Origin: Streptomyces wedmorensis
GTDB lineage: Bacteria > Actinomycetota > Actinomycetes > Streptomycetales > Streptomycetaceae
Reading direction: 5' to 3'
DNA length: 64,000 bases
Assembly: GCF_000716445.1 (NCBI RefSeq)
Contig: NZ_JNWK01000009.1
Coordinates: 62,001-126,000 of the forward strand
Positions 23,830 through 33,662 of this stretch are shown here, in pieces (the stretch's first letter is position 1; every line of letters starts with the position of its first letter). Position numbers and translations under genes: made by a program. Below the pieces are notes generated by a model. The model had not been told where the DNA came from. It searched no databases and worked only from the letters and a program-made list of their open reading frames with translations.

Positions 23830-26800
23830 TCATGGGGTGCTCCCCGTGGGTACCGGCGAACCGCCGCTGCTCTGTGTGCCGAGATTGTCTCCCGTGCTGA
23901 GTGTGTTCGGGATGAACACCTGGAAGTTGATTCCGACGGAACCGTCAGGATTCACACCGTACGCCGACATGTCGTAACCAGTGGGCACCGTCCTGTTGCC
24001 GTCGTAGCGGGGAGACACGGTGTACATGACGTCCTGGCCCGCCATCACGGCGTTGTAGACCTGGAGTTCGTACGCCCTCATGTGCTCTTCGCCCTGCGTT
24101 GAGCCGATCTGCTTGGCGTTGGCACCGCGAGCGCACGGGGAGAGGTTCGCCAGGACTCCCTTGCCCGCCAGCTTGTTGCCGATGAGGTGGCACGCGTTGA
24201 CGTTCTTCTGCGCGTCGAGCCCCTTGCCCTTGGCGTAGTCCTGCGCCCACTCGTATCCCGGAGGGTTGGAACCCACGCCGGTTCCCTTGTTGTTCTTCAG
24301 GTACTCCTTGGTCAGGCAGGCCTCGGCGGCCGTGGCCCGGTTGCCGTTGGCCGCGTCCCGGTCGCCGTACTTGATCCAGCCCTTGCCGCAACGCGACTGG
24401 TCGTCATCGTCGTCGCTGTCGGGCTCGGGCTGGGGCCGCGGAACGCGCCGCGGGTCGGGTGCGGGCTCGTCGGCGGTGTCGTCCCGCGACCGGTTGGCCT
24501 CGTCGATCCGGTCCCGGACCTCGTTGACGACGTACTCGACGGCCGCGGCGACGGCGATGACGGCGACGACCACCACGACGGCCGCGACGAAGGCGACGGC
24601 GACCGCCGGGATCGCGAGGGCGAACCAGTGGCCGTCGATCTCGACGTTGCTGATCGGGTTGCCGCCGGTGAAGGCGTAGCGGTTGCCGGTGAAGGGGTCG
24701 CTGCCCAGGCCCATGTCGGCCAGGGCCCCGTTGTACATGTCGCGGCTGGTGAAGCGGTTCAGGCCCGGGTCGTAGTCACGGAAGCCCATGTCGTACGTAC
24801 CGGATCCGGCGTCCCACCGCTTGGCGCTGTAGCGGTAGGAGTTGTACTCCTCCTTCGTCGGGTCGGAGGCGTCCGGCTTGTCGATGCCGGTGAACTCCGA
24901 CGAGTCGTCGTTGCCGTAGGCCGTGTAGCCGTAGGTGGCCTTGGTGTTGCCGGTGGCGTCGGTCAGCGTCTCGACGTCGGTGTGGCTGTTGTAGCCGTAG
25001 TAGGCGTCCTCGGTCGTCCCGTTCTCGTTGTGCTTGACCTGGGAGAGACGCTGGCCCCACGGGCTGTACTGGTAGGACTTGGTGAGCTTGCCGGCCACCT
25101 CCTCGGTCAGCACCTCCTGGGAGAGGCCGAGGTAGCGGTAGTCGGTGGTCTTGCCGTCCGCGGTCTTCGACGAGGTGCGGTCGAGCGGGTCGAAGGTGTA
25201 CTTCGTCGACTTCATCGCGCCGATGCCGTCCCGCTGCTGGGACTCGACGACGTGGTCGAAGCCGTCGTAGACGCTGCGCGAGACGATCTGCCCGCCCTGG
25301 GACGTCGACTCCTGACGACCCAGCGGGTCGTAGTTGAAGGAGGTGACGGAGCCCGCGCTGGTCGACGTCTGCAGCCGGTTGCGGTCGTAGCGGAAGTCGG
25401 TGGCGGTGCCGCCGACGGTCTGCTGGACGACGTTGGCGTTGTCGTCGTGGACGTACGTCTCCGTGGCGGCGCCGTTGCCGGTCTTCACCGACTTGGCGAT
25501 CCGGTCGACCGGGTCGTAGGTGTACGCGGTGGTGGATTCGAGGTACGCCGAGTGGTTGTCGGCGTTCATCTTCTTCGCCGCGTCCTGCGCCTTGTTGCCG
25601 TTGGCGTCGTAGACGTAGGTGTGCGAGGCGACGAGCGTGCCGTCGGCCTTCTTCTCGGCGCTGGTCCTGACCGCGCCGTCGAGGAAGTAGCCGAAGTCGA
25701 CGGTGTTACCGTTGTCCTTGGTCTCCCGCAGGGACTCACCGCGGTCGGTGTAGGTGTACGAGGTGACCTTGGGGTCGGTGTCCGTGGGCGAGGTGCCCAC
25801 CGAGACCGCCTTGACCTTCTCCCGCAGGTCGTAGGTGTACTTCGAGTACTGGTCCGGGTGGGTGATGCTCTCGGGCTGGTCGTTGGCGTCGTAGGTGTAG
25901 GACGTACTGGTCTTCTGCTGGCCGGCCAGGGTCTCGGTGATCCCGGACACCCGGTTCAGGCCGGTGTAGGAGATCGTGTACGCGTCGACCTCGGCGCCGG
26001 ACGACAGGTCGTCGATCAGCGAGAGGTTGTCGTTCAGGTCGTAGGCGTAGCGGAAGTGGTGCTTCTCCGCGTCGATGTCGCCGGTGAGGTCGCGTACCAG
26101 CTTGACCCCGTCGGCCACGACCTTGCCGTCGGCGGCCTGGAACAGTTCCAGCTTCGCCGCGTTGCCCTGGGTGAAGTCGTACGTGCCGAGGCTGACCCAG
26201 GTGCCCGCCGCGGTGGACTGGTCGACCGTGCGGTCGGTGCTGCCGGCGCTGTGCGTGACCTTGTACTTGGCGGTCTTGCTGGCGCCCGCGACCTGCGGGA
26301 ACTTCACGTACGCGGTGTACTTGCCGTTCTTCGGGATGTTCAGCGTCCAGGAGTACGCGTCCGTCCCGGCTCCGGCCGCGTGCACGCGGTGGTCGAAGCC
26401 CTGCTGTCCCGTGAGGCTCGCCGTGGTCCAGGTGCCGGTGGAACCGGTGTGCTGGGCGTCGGAGTTGTCGACGAGCGGCACAGCGGTGCCGACGGGCACG
26501 CCGTCGTCGGTCTTCTCCTTCAGCTTGCCGTTGGGGTAGTAGCTCCAGCCCATGGTGCGGCTGACGGACCCGCCGGCGGAGCTGAGCGTCCTGGAGGTCT
26601 GCAGCCCCAGGTCGTCGTACTCGTAGCTCGTCTTGATGTCCCACGGGTCGGTGGAGCTCTTGGTCCACCCGTTGTCGTAGTAGGTGAACTCGGTGTCGTT
26701 GCGGACCGTCTGGCCCTGCGAGGGCGGCTGCGAGGTCCGCGTGACGCGGCCGGCCGCGTCGTAGAACGTCTGCGTGTAGACGTTCGGGTTGTTGTAGCGG

Positions 26801-29800
26801 GCGTCCGACGGGTCGTACGGCAGGTACTGCTTGACCGGCCGGTTCAGCTCGTCGTACTCGGTACGGCTGGTGAAGTCGTCGGCGTTCGCGGTCTCCGTGC
26901 CGCGCGGGGTGATGACCCGGGTGGTGTTGCCGACCTGGTCGTACTCGTAGCGGGTGGTGCGGTACGTGATGTCGGTGCCGGTGCCCGAGTGAGGAACCCG
27001 CTGCTCGGTCTTGCGGCCCCGCTCGTCGTATCCGGAGTAGGTGGTGTTGCCGTCGGGGTCCGTGTCGGCGACGACCAGCGCGTCCTTGTCGTAGGCGCGG
27101 CGCGTCACGTTGCCCAGCGGGTCGGTGACCGAGGTGACCCGGTGCTCCAGGTCGTAGGTCATCTTCGACGAGAAGTCGTCGGGGTCGGTCGTCCGGTTCT
27201 TCTTCGGGTCGACGACCTTGACGTTGTTGCCCACCTCGTCGTACGCGTACGTGATCTTCTCGCCGAGGGCGTTGACCACGGAGGCGAGCTGGTAGATCTC
27301 GTCGTAGTTCTGGGTGGTGGTGTAGTCGTCCGGGATCCCGGGCGTGGCCACGCCCTTCGGCTCGGTCGTGGTCTTCAGGTGGCCGGTCTTGTCGTAGGTG
27401 TAGACCGTCCGGCGCAGCGGCGCGGTCGGCGTGTCCTGCGGCGAGGTGGCCTCGGTGAGCTGGTCGGCCGCGTCGTAGGCCGCCGTGGAGACGGCACCGG
27501 TGGGCGCGATCGCCTTGGTGACGTTGTCGTTGGCGTCGTAGTCGGGTGCCGGAACGGTGATCAGGTCGCCCGCGTCCTGGTCCCTCGGCGCCGTCCTGAC
27601 CAGCGGCCGGCCGTACGTGTCGTACGTCTGCGTGGTGCGGTGGCCCAGCGGGTCGGTCGTCCTGGTGACCTTGCCGCGCACGTCGTACTCGTAGCCCGTG
27701 CTGTTGCCGAGGGCGTCCGTGATCTTCGCCGGGTAACCGGTCTGCGTGAACTCGCCGTTGACCGTGGAGTGGCCGTTGGCGTCGGTGGCCTTGGTGAGCT
27801 GGCCGTGGGCGTCGTACTCGTACGTGGTCGTGTAGTCGCCCGCGGTGGGCGTCGCGACGCCCTTCGGGTCGGTGACCGTCTTCAGGTTGCCGAAGGCGTC
27901 ATAGCCGAACTGCCAGGCGCGGCCCTCCGGTGACGTCTTGCGGGACAGGTCGGAGGAGTAGCCGTCCAGTCGCTTGGCGTACTCGAACTTCTGGGCGTCG
28001 GCGGGGTACCTGCCGGGCGCGCAGTCGCTCTGCGGCGGGACCCCGCCCTTGTTGTGCTCCGCGGTGCGCTTCCACAGCGGGTAGCCGGTGAGCGGGTCGT
28101 AGCAGTACGCGGTGACGGCGCCGTTGTTCTCCTCCATGTACGTGACGTTGTTGTCCGCGTCCCACGCCAGCTTCGTCTGCTGCGACTTGGCGTTGACGGA
28201 CCGCACCGGACGCCCGAAGTCGTCGGTGACGTACGTGGCGTCGTGGCCCTCGGCGTCGGTGACCACGGTGGAGGTGAAGCGGGTGTCGGCCGTGTCCGCG
28301 GCGTACGCGAACCGCGTGGCGCCGCCGATGCGGTCGGTGATGGACTGGGTCCACCAGTGGTACTTCGGGTCGTCGCCCTCGCTCGGGTAGTAGTAGTCGA
28401 GAACGGTGGCGTTGCCGCGTGGGTCGGTGATGCGGACCAGCTTGACGTTCTTGTTGCCCTGCTCGGCGTCGTACGTGAAGCCGAAGACCTTCGGCTGGGA
28501 CGAGCCCGCGCCGTCGGTCAGCTTGGTGAGCAGTCCCTTGTCGGAGTACTCGAAGGTCAGCTTGCGGCCCGAGACGTCGGTGATCGACTTCAGGTGGTCG
28601 ACGATCTTCGGGCTGCTCGTGTCCGCCTTGGTGAAGTAGGTGGCGGTGAGCGTCTGCCGCCCGGCGGGGTCGGTGATGTACGTGAGGAACTTCGTCGGCT
28701 TGTTGTTCGACTTGCGTTCCTGGTACGTGAACGTCTGCGTGTTGCCGTTCTTGTCGACGACGGACGTCTGGTAGCCGTCACAGCCGAACAGGAACCGGGT
28801 GCCGTCCGGGCGCGTCAGCGTCCAGGCGTCCGGAACGGGGTCCTTCGCCGGGGTGCAGTCGAGACCCGGCTTGGCCGAGAGCCGGAAGTGGACGCCGGCC
28901 GGCGCCTTCCACGTGCCGTCCGCCTGCACCCGGAACACGTGGGTGGTGCCGTCCCCGTCGGGCAGCCGCACCTCCCGCGGGTTCGGGTTCGGGTGGAAGT
29001 CCAGCGGGGCGCCGAGCCGGATCGGCCCCGCGGCCTGCACGGACCAGCCGTGACCGGCGACGGTGTCCGACGTGTCCTGGGTGTTGTAGGCGAAGCGGAC
29101 GAAGGTGTTCAGACCGCGGCCCGGGTTGCTCAGGGCGTTGTACTGCCAGACGCCGTTCCCAACGGCGGTGTTGTTCATCAGCGACGAACCCGCGCCGGTG
29201 TTCTTGCCGTTGTACGAGTAGAACTTCTCCAGGCCCAGCTGGTCCGAGGTCGGGTCCTCGACGGTGACGTTCAGCCGCAGCCCTGCCGGACCGCCCGTCC
29301 CGGACAGCCAGGTGCCCGCCGCCGTGTCCCGGACGTCCCAGGTGAGGACGTACTCGGTGCGCTTGCTGCCGGAGTCGGAGTTGATCGGTGCGCGGAGCCG
29401 GGCCTGCAGGACGACCGAGTCACCGGGCAGCAGATCGGCCGGCAGGGCCGTCTGGAGCTGGTTGCCGCCGGTGGTGGCGTCCGTGCCGTCCGGGAGCGCC
29501 CACCGGTAGCTCAGGGCGTGGGTGCCGGCCTTCCAGACGGACGTGGTGGTGTTGGTGAGGGTGAACTCGACGGTGTGGTCGCTGTTCGGGGTGATCCGGG
29601 CCGGGGTCTGCGGCGCGTAGTACGTCGCCTCGGTCGTCGAGTCGATGTACGTGACCGCGATCCTGGGCCGCAGGCGCTGCTCGGTGCCCTCGGAGGACAG
29701 GAACAGGGTCCGCTCCTGCTGCGCGGCCTCGTCGGCCATCTTGAGGACCACGCCCTGCTGGGACGACGGAGTCGTCACCCAGGACTGCGCGAGCGAGGTG

Positions 29801-32469
29801 AAGTCCCAGTCGTGACGGGCGGGGTCGTTCGTCATCGCCCCGACGTCGCCGACGGAGGATCCGAGGTCACCGCCCTGCGCGGTCCAGTTCGTGGTCGCGT
29901 CGGCCTTGACCCAGGTCGCGCCGGCCTCGTCGAAGTCACGGGTCAGCGGACGGAGTTCGTAGACCGCACCGGCGGCGTCCGTGGAGGTCTGGGTGCTCCA
30001 CAGGCGCACATTGGCTTCGATGACGCGCGCGGTGGTGGGGATGCCCAGGGCCGGGAACTTCAGCACGGCGCGGGTGTCGCCGTACGTGGCCGAGTTGTTG
30101 CCGACGCTGAGCCAGTTCTTCGGGCCGCCGTCGTCGATCGTGTCCAGGAGGGACGTGGGCCGGGCGGAGGACAGGGTGGTGTCCTGCGTCGCGTCCAGCA
30201 CCTTCGTCGTCCGGCCCGCCTTCGGCAGCCGCACGAGCCGGCTGGGCGCGGCGAGGACCTGCCCGTCCTTCGTCTTGACCGCGACCATGTAGTAGTACGC
30301 GCGGCCGAACGGGTCGGGGTCGTCGGCCCTCGTAGGCACGGCGCTCGTGTCCGTGAACGAGGTCACCGTGGACGCGAGGGGCGCGACGAGGGTGGCGGCC
30401 GACGGGGTGTAGGCCTGGTTGACGGAGCGGTGGACCTGGTACTCGGCGATGTCGTCGCCGGTCCCGATGGGGTCCGGGTCCTGGTACGCCGACCAGGTGA
30501 GCTCCGCGCCCGTGTCGTGGATGGTGGTCGGGGTCGCGAGGTCGACGCCCTGACGCCCGAAGGTCATGACGAGGCGCGGGTAGTGGGCGGTCTCGCCGCC
30601 GTACCCGTACTCGCTGCCCTCGTACCGCGGTCCGCCCTTCGGGCCGTTCGCGGACTCGTCGCCGGCCTTGATCACGAAGCCGTTGTTCGCGTAGGTGCCG
30701 TCGATCCACTGCTGGACCGTCTTCGTCACCGGGAAGGAGTGCCAGGTGTTGAGCTCGCCCGGCTTCTTGGTGACCACGCCGCCCTTGGTGAACCGGACGG
30801 CGTCCGCGATCACCGAGGTGCTCGTCGAGGCCGGACCGTCCCCCAGGGCGATCTTGCCGAGCGTGCCCGCCTTGAACGGGTGGGAGCCCAGTGTCTTCCA
30901 GACCCCGGCCGTGCCGGCCTGCTGGTCGACCGTGTACGTCTTCGACCCGCCGTCGTACGTGACGGTGTACGGCGCGTTGGTCGCGCGGTCCGAGGCCGGG
31001 ACGTAATGCGCCTCGACCTGGTAGGTGCCGTCTTCGGGAAGGTTCGGCTGCCAGGTGTACGTGCCACCCGCGACCGAGTCCTTGTTGTACAGGTAGTCCT
31101 GGTTCACCGCGTACTGCGTGAACGCGGTGTTGCCCGAGGCCGGCCAGGCGCCGACGGCGGCCGTCCGTCCGGCGTCGCCGTCGTCCACCACGACCGACGT
31201 GCCCGACAGCTCGCCCGTGAGCGCGCTCGCGCTGTTCCAGGTGGCCTTGTCCTCGGTCCACGCCTGCGTGGCGCGGTGCGCCTCCAGCTGGACCTCGGTG
31301 TCACCGGTGGTGTGGGTCTGGTCGTAGTACAGCTTCAGATCGGCCGAATCGAGCGTGGTTCCGGCCGGGACGCCGGTCAGCGGGAACCGCAGCAGCGCAC
31401 GCGACGTGCCGGTGCTGGTGTTGCCGACCGACAGCCGCCAGTTCTCGTCGTAGTTGTCGCCCGGACCGTCCGAGGAGATCATCACGTCCTGCGCCGTGCT
31501 CGGCGTCGGCGCGATCGAGATCGTCGGGTCGATCGTGACCGGGTACTGCCGCTCCGGCGCGGCGAGCCACTTCGCGTCCGGCGTGACCGTCAGCTTCCAG
31601 CTCTTGCCCGCCCGGACGAGCTTCTGCTCGACAGCGGAGCTGTACCCGGTGCCGTACGGCGAGGAGGCGTCCTTCCGCGCGTCCGTCATGAACGCGGCCG
31701 GAACGACGAGGACCGGATCCGCGCCCTCGCCGTAGAACCGGATCGAGCCGTCCTTGCCGGCCTTCGGCGTCAGCCCGCCCGCGTCCAGCGTGAACGTGAA
31801 CGTCACCGGGCCGGCCGGCCGGGAGTCCAGGACGATGTTCTCCTTCACCCGCCCCGGACCCACCTGGTACGTCAGGTCCGCGCCGGCCACGGCGTCCTTG
31901 TACGTGACGGTGTCGCCCTTGGCGACGGGGGCGAGCGTGCCCGCGCCCTCCAGGCCCAGGGTCACCGCGTGACCGTCGCCGGCCTCGAAGCGCAGCAGCC
32001 TCGCCGCGTCGGCGCCGAAGGACGTACGCGCGACGTTCGTCGTGTTGGTGAAGGCGAAGCCCCCTGACCCGGCCGCCGTGACCGTCGGGTCGATGTCCTT
32101 CCACGACTTCCCCGACCGGTACGCCGTCGGCTCCGCCGACACCTCGGCCTGCACGCGCCCGTCGGACAACTTCCAGTACCGGGCGTTCGCTGTGCGACGG
32201 TCCGTCAGTTCCGCGACGCGCTTCGGCTTTCCGGCCGCCTTTCCCTGCGGCAGCTTCTCCCGGCTCGGCAGCGCCGGGGACCCGCCGGTCGACGGCAGTT
32301 CCGGCCCGTCCTCGTTCTCGTCCTCTGTGAACCAGCCGGCGAAAGTATCGGCAATACCCTCGCCTTCATCGGATGAAACCGGTGCTGCATAGGCGACTTG
32401 TGGAATCATGGTTCCGACGACCGCCGAAACCACGAGGCAGGCTATCGCCGGCCCGTATCTCACTTTCAC
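23830..32469 (-). CDS. Secreted RHS/YD-repeat polymorphic toxin with nuclease tip
   Basis: A 2879-aa protein. A signal peptide (about 1-28) is followed by carbohydrate-binding/DNRLRE-like beta domains up to about residue 1050, with golvesin-like modules near 430-560 and again near 1996-2125. A long run of RHS/YD repeats forms the shell from about 1150 to 2560, ending in the core boundary DPGLNRFTSRDMYN. A hydrophobic stretch (about 2610-2640) leads into a Glu/Arg-rich linker and a ~150-residue C-terminal toxin. The toxin carries NACHLIGNKLAGKGVLANL, matching the active-site region of DNA/RNA non-specific endonucleases (His about 2763). GTG start with GAGGGG upstream. It is paired with the downstream SUKH gene and probably acts in competition with neighbouring bacteria. 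Confidence 0.9.
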   Translation of the reverse strand: MKVRYGPAIACLVVSAVVGTMIPQVAYAAPVSSDEGEGIADTFAGWFTEDENEDGPELPSTGGSPALPSREKLPQGKAAGKPKRVAELTDRRTANARYWKLSDGRVQAEVSAEPTAYRSGKSWKDIDPTVTAAGSGGFAFTNTTNVARTSFGADAARLLRFEAGDGHAVTLGLEGAGTLAPVAKGDTVTYKDAVAGADLTYQVGPGRVKENIVLDSRPAGPVTFTFTLDAGGLTPKAGKDGSIRFYGEGADPVLVVPAAFMTDARKDASSPYGTGYSSAVEQKLVRAGKSWKLTVTPDAKWLAAPERQYPVTIDPTISIAPTPSTAQDVMISSDGPGDNYDENWRLSVGNTSTGTSRALLRFPLTGVPAGTTLDSADLKLYYDQTHTTGDTEVQLEAHRATQAWTEDKATWNSASALTGELSGTSVVVDDGDAGRTAAVGAWPASGNTAFTQYAVNQDYLYNKDSVAGGTYTWQPNLPEDGTYQVEAHYVPASDRATNAPYTVTYDGGSKTYTVDQQAGTAGVWKTLGSHPFKAGTLGKIALGDGPASTSTSVIADAVRFTKGGVVTKKPGELNTWHSFPVTKTVQQWIDGTYANNGFVIKAGDESANGPKGGPRYEGSEYGYGGETAHYPRLVMTFGRQGVDLATPTTIHDTGAELTWSAYQDPDPIGTGDDIAEYQVHRSVNQAYTPSAATLVAPLASTVTSFTDTSAVPTRADDPDPFGRAYYYMVAVKTKDGQVLAAPSRLVRLPKAGRTTKVLDATQDTTLSSARPTSLLDTIDDGGPKNWLSVGNNSATYGDTRAVLKFPALGIPTTARVIEANVRLWSTQTSTDAAGAVYELRPLTRDFDEAGATWVKADATTNWTAQGGDLGSSVGDVGAMTNDPARHDWDFTSLAQSWVTTPSSQQGVVLKMADEAAQQERTLFLSSEGTEQRLRPRIAVTYIDSTTEATYYAPQTPARITPNSDHTVEFTLTNTTTSVWKAGTHALSYRWALPDGTDATTGGNQLQTALPADLLPGDSVVLQARLRAPINSDSGSKRTEYVLTWDVRDTAAGTWLSGTGGPAGLRLNVTVEDPTSDQLGLEKFYSYNGKNTGAGSSLMNNTAVGNGVWQYNALSNPGRGLNTFVRFAYNTQDTSDTVAGHGWSVQAAGPIRLGAPLDFHPNPNPREVRLPDGDGTTHVFRVQADGTWKAPAGVHFRLSAKPGLDCTPAKDPVPDAWTLTRPDGTRFLFGCDGYQTSVVDKNGNTQTFTYQERKSNNKPTKFLTYITDPAGRQTLTATYFTKADTSSPKIVDHLKSITDVSGRKLTFEYSDKGLLTKLTDGAGSSQPKVFGFTYDAEQGNKNVKLVRITDPRGNATVLDYYYPSEGDDPKYHWWTQSITDRIGGATRFAYAADTADTRFTSTVVTDAEGHDATYVTDDFGRPVRSVNAKSQQTKLAWDADNNVTYMEENNGAVTAYCYDPLTGYPLWKRTAEHNKGGVPPQSDCAPGRYPADAQKFEYAKRLDGYSSDLSRKTSPEGRAWQFGYDAFGNLKTVTDPKGVATPTAGDYTTTYEYDAHGQLTKATDANGHSTVNGEFTQTGYPAKITDALGNSTGYEYDVRGKVTRTTDPLGHRTTQTYDTYGRPLVRTAPRDQDAGDLITVPAPDYDANDNVTKAIAPTGAVSTAAYDAADQLTEATSPQDTPTAPLRRTVYTYDKTGHLKTTTEPKGVATPGIPDDYTTTQNYDEIYQLASVVNALGEKITYAYDEVGNNVKVVDPKKNRTTDPDDFSSKMTYDLEHRVTSVTDPLGNVTRRAYDKDALVVADTDPDGNTTYSGYDERGRKTEQRVPHSGTGTDITYRTTRYEYDQVGNTTRVITPRGTETANADDFTSRTEYDELNRPVKQYLPYDPSDARYNNPNVYTQTFYDAAGRVTRTSQPPSQGQTVRNDTEFTYYDNGWTKSSTDPWDIKTSYEYDDLGLQTSRTLSSAGGSVSRTMGWSYYPNGKLKEKTDDGVPVGTAVPLVDNSDAQHTGSTGTWTTASLTGQQGFDHRVHAAGAGTDAYSWTLNIPKNGKYTAYVKFPQVAGASKTAKYKVTHSAGSTDRTVDQSTAAGTWVSLGTYDFTQGNAAKLELFQAADGKVVADGVKLVRDLTGDIDAEKHHFRYAYDLNDNLSLIDDLSSGAEVDAYTISYTGLNRVSGITETLAGQQKTSTSYTYDANDQPESITHPDQYSKYTYDLREKVKAVSVGTSPTDTDPKVTSYTYTDRGESLRETKDNGNTVDFGYFLDGAVRTSAEKKADGTLVASHTYVYDANGNKAQDAAKKMNADNHSAYLESTTAYTYDPVDRIAKSVKTGNGAATETYVHDDNANVVQQTVGGTATDFRYDRNRLQTSTSAGSVTSFNYDPLGRQESTSQGGQIVSRSVYDGFDHVVESQQRDGIGAMKSTKYTFDPLDRTSSKTADGKTTDYRYLGLSQEVLTEEVAGKLTKSYQYSPWGQRLSQVKHNENGTTEDAYYGYNSHTDVETLTDATGNTKATYGYTAYGNDDSSEFTGIDKPDASDPTKEEYNSYRYSAKRWDAGSGTYDMGFRDYDPGLNRFTSRDMYNGALADMGLGSDPFTGNRYAFTGGNPISNVEIDGHWFALAIPAVAVAFVAAVVVVVAVIAVAAAVEYVVNEVRDRIDEANRSRDDTADEPAPDPRRVPRPQPEPDSDDDDDQSRCGKGWIKYGDRDAANGNRATAAEACLTKEYLKNNKGTGVGSNPPGYEWAQDYAKGKGLDAQKNVNACHLIGNKLAGKGVLANLSPCARGANAKQIGSTQGEEHMRAYELQVYNAVMAGQDVMYTVSPRYDGNRTVPTGYDMSAYGVNPDGSVGINFQVFIPNTLSTGDNLGTQSSGGSPVPTGSTP

Positions 32470-32754
32470 GCCATTCCCCTCTTCGGTGGATCCGACATCG
32501 ACCGAAGCGCCTCAACGCATGGCGAACCAGGCCACGTCCCCGCACGGGGAAGCGGCCTCGCCGGAGCTTCGATCGCGGGCGGTGGGATTCTTCACCACGG
32601 AACTGATGTGCCGTCAACTGATTGCCCATAAAGGGCATTTCGCTGACCGACGATTGGTGATTTGGGACTGCCTTGCCCGACATTTCCGTTGCCTGGCGTC
32701 CATCGAATCCGGTGGTGTATAACCCAATCCGATTCCTCGACAGAAGGTCCTGCC
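32470..32754. other. Divergent intergenic region between RHS toxin and MmpS-like gene
   Basis: 285 bases with lower G+C than the surroundings, as expected of promoters for both genes. A small hairpin (TGCCCATAAAGGGCA, 32622-32636) is visible. No clear -10/-35 pair was assigned. Confidence 0.4.
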
Positions 32755-33231
32755 ATGCCGACGACCGATGAACCGAATCACCGCATCGACCGCATCGACC
32801 GCCGCGGCGTAGCCGTCGCCGCGGCTCTACTGCTCGTGTGCGGCGCGTTCGTCATGTACGGATTCCTCGACACCGGAACCGATGACGAGGCCGCGGGCAA
32901 GCGGGCCGCGACGCCCACCGCCGTGGCGTCCTACGACGTGACCTACGAGGTGCTCGGCGAAGGCGCGGTCGACGTCTCCTACCGGGGGTCGGGCGGCGAC
33001 GAGACGCAGGTCGTCACGCATGTCGGCCTGCCCTGGCGGAAGACCGTGAGCGTTCCGCTCGGCGCCTCGCCGATCGTCAACGTCACCCTCGGCGAGAACG
33101 GCGGCACGGCCAGCTGCACCCTGGCCGTCCGCGGCAAGCACGTCCAACGCGCCACCGCCACCGGCGCCTTCGGCCGGACCACCTGCGCCGGCGAACCCCC
33201 CGCCCCCGAAGCGTCCGCCGCCCCTCAGTGA
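32755..33231 (+). CDS. MmpS-like membrane-anchored accessory protein
   Basis: A 158-aa protein with a short basic N-terminus, one membrane anchor (about residues 19-38) and a beta-sandwich domain. The domain carries the MmpS pattern VTYEVLGEGAVDVSY, then GLPWRKTV and a late CTLAVRGK. In mycobacteria MmpS proteins support MmpL lipid exporters; no MmpL gene is within reach here, so it is an orphan. The Cys pair (CTLAV / TTCAGE) could form a disulfide outside the cell. ATG 32755 follows AAGG. Confidence 0.75.
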   Translation: MPTTDEPNHRIDRIDRRGVAVAAALLLVCGAFVMYGFLDTGTDDEAAGKRAATPTAVASYDVTYEVLGEGAVDVSYRGSGGDETQVVTHVGLPWRKTVSVPLGASPIVNVTLGENGGTASCTLAVRGKHVQRATATGAFGRTTCAGEPPAPEASAAPQ

Positions 33232-33662
33232 ATCCGCCGAACCCGCTGACGTCAGCGGCGCAGCGATCCGGACAGTCGGACGGGCGCGCCGTCGCCCACC
33301 ACCCGGACCTCTGCCGCCGACACCTGCGGCGATCGCCGCCGCGTGACAGGTCCCGTCGCGGGCCTTCCCGGTCTTCCGAGTCAGGACTTCTGTTCAGATC
33401 CGCACACCGGCGGTCCAGCGATACGCGGTGACCGTCGCGGAGCGAGCCGCAGACCGAAGACGACCGACCGACGGCCGGGAGCGGTGGTCGGCGTGTCCGG
33501 CCGAGAAGGTGCTCAGCGGCGGTGCGCACGTCGGCGGCGGTGGCCTGCTCGCCGGCGCCGTGCCCACGGTGGGCGGTATCCGCCGTGAACATCCGGGCCG
33601 TCTGATGGGCTGTCGAGCGTCCCCGTTGGGCTCTGCTTCCGTGCTGGAAGGTCGTTTCGCTG
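33232..33662. other. Gene-free stretch
   Basis: 431 bases between the MmpS-like gene and the saccharopine dehydrogenase gene. Open frames exist but show no protein-like composition or motif. I see no hairpin, repeat or RNA gene. Confidence 0.5.

Noticed and set aside
24700..29300. Numerous short repeats suggestive of a repeat array or CRISPR
   Set aside because: They are the coding repeats (YD motifs, DPLGN-type units) of the RHS shell, irregular in spacing and without conserved direct repeats.
24187..32067. Two very long plus-strand ORFs (1248 and 1337 codons) opposite the RHS gene
   Set aside because: They are antisense shadows of a high-GC gene: valine/arginine/glycine-rich, without domains, and the minus strand encodes an unmistakable RHS protein.
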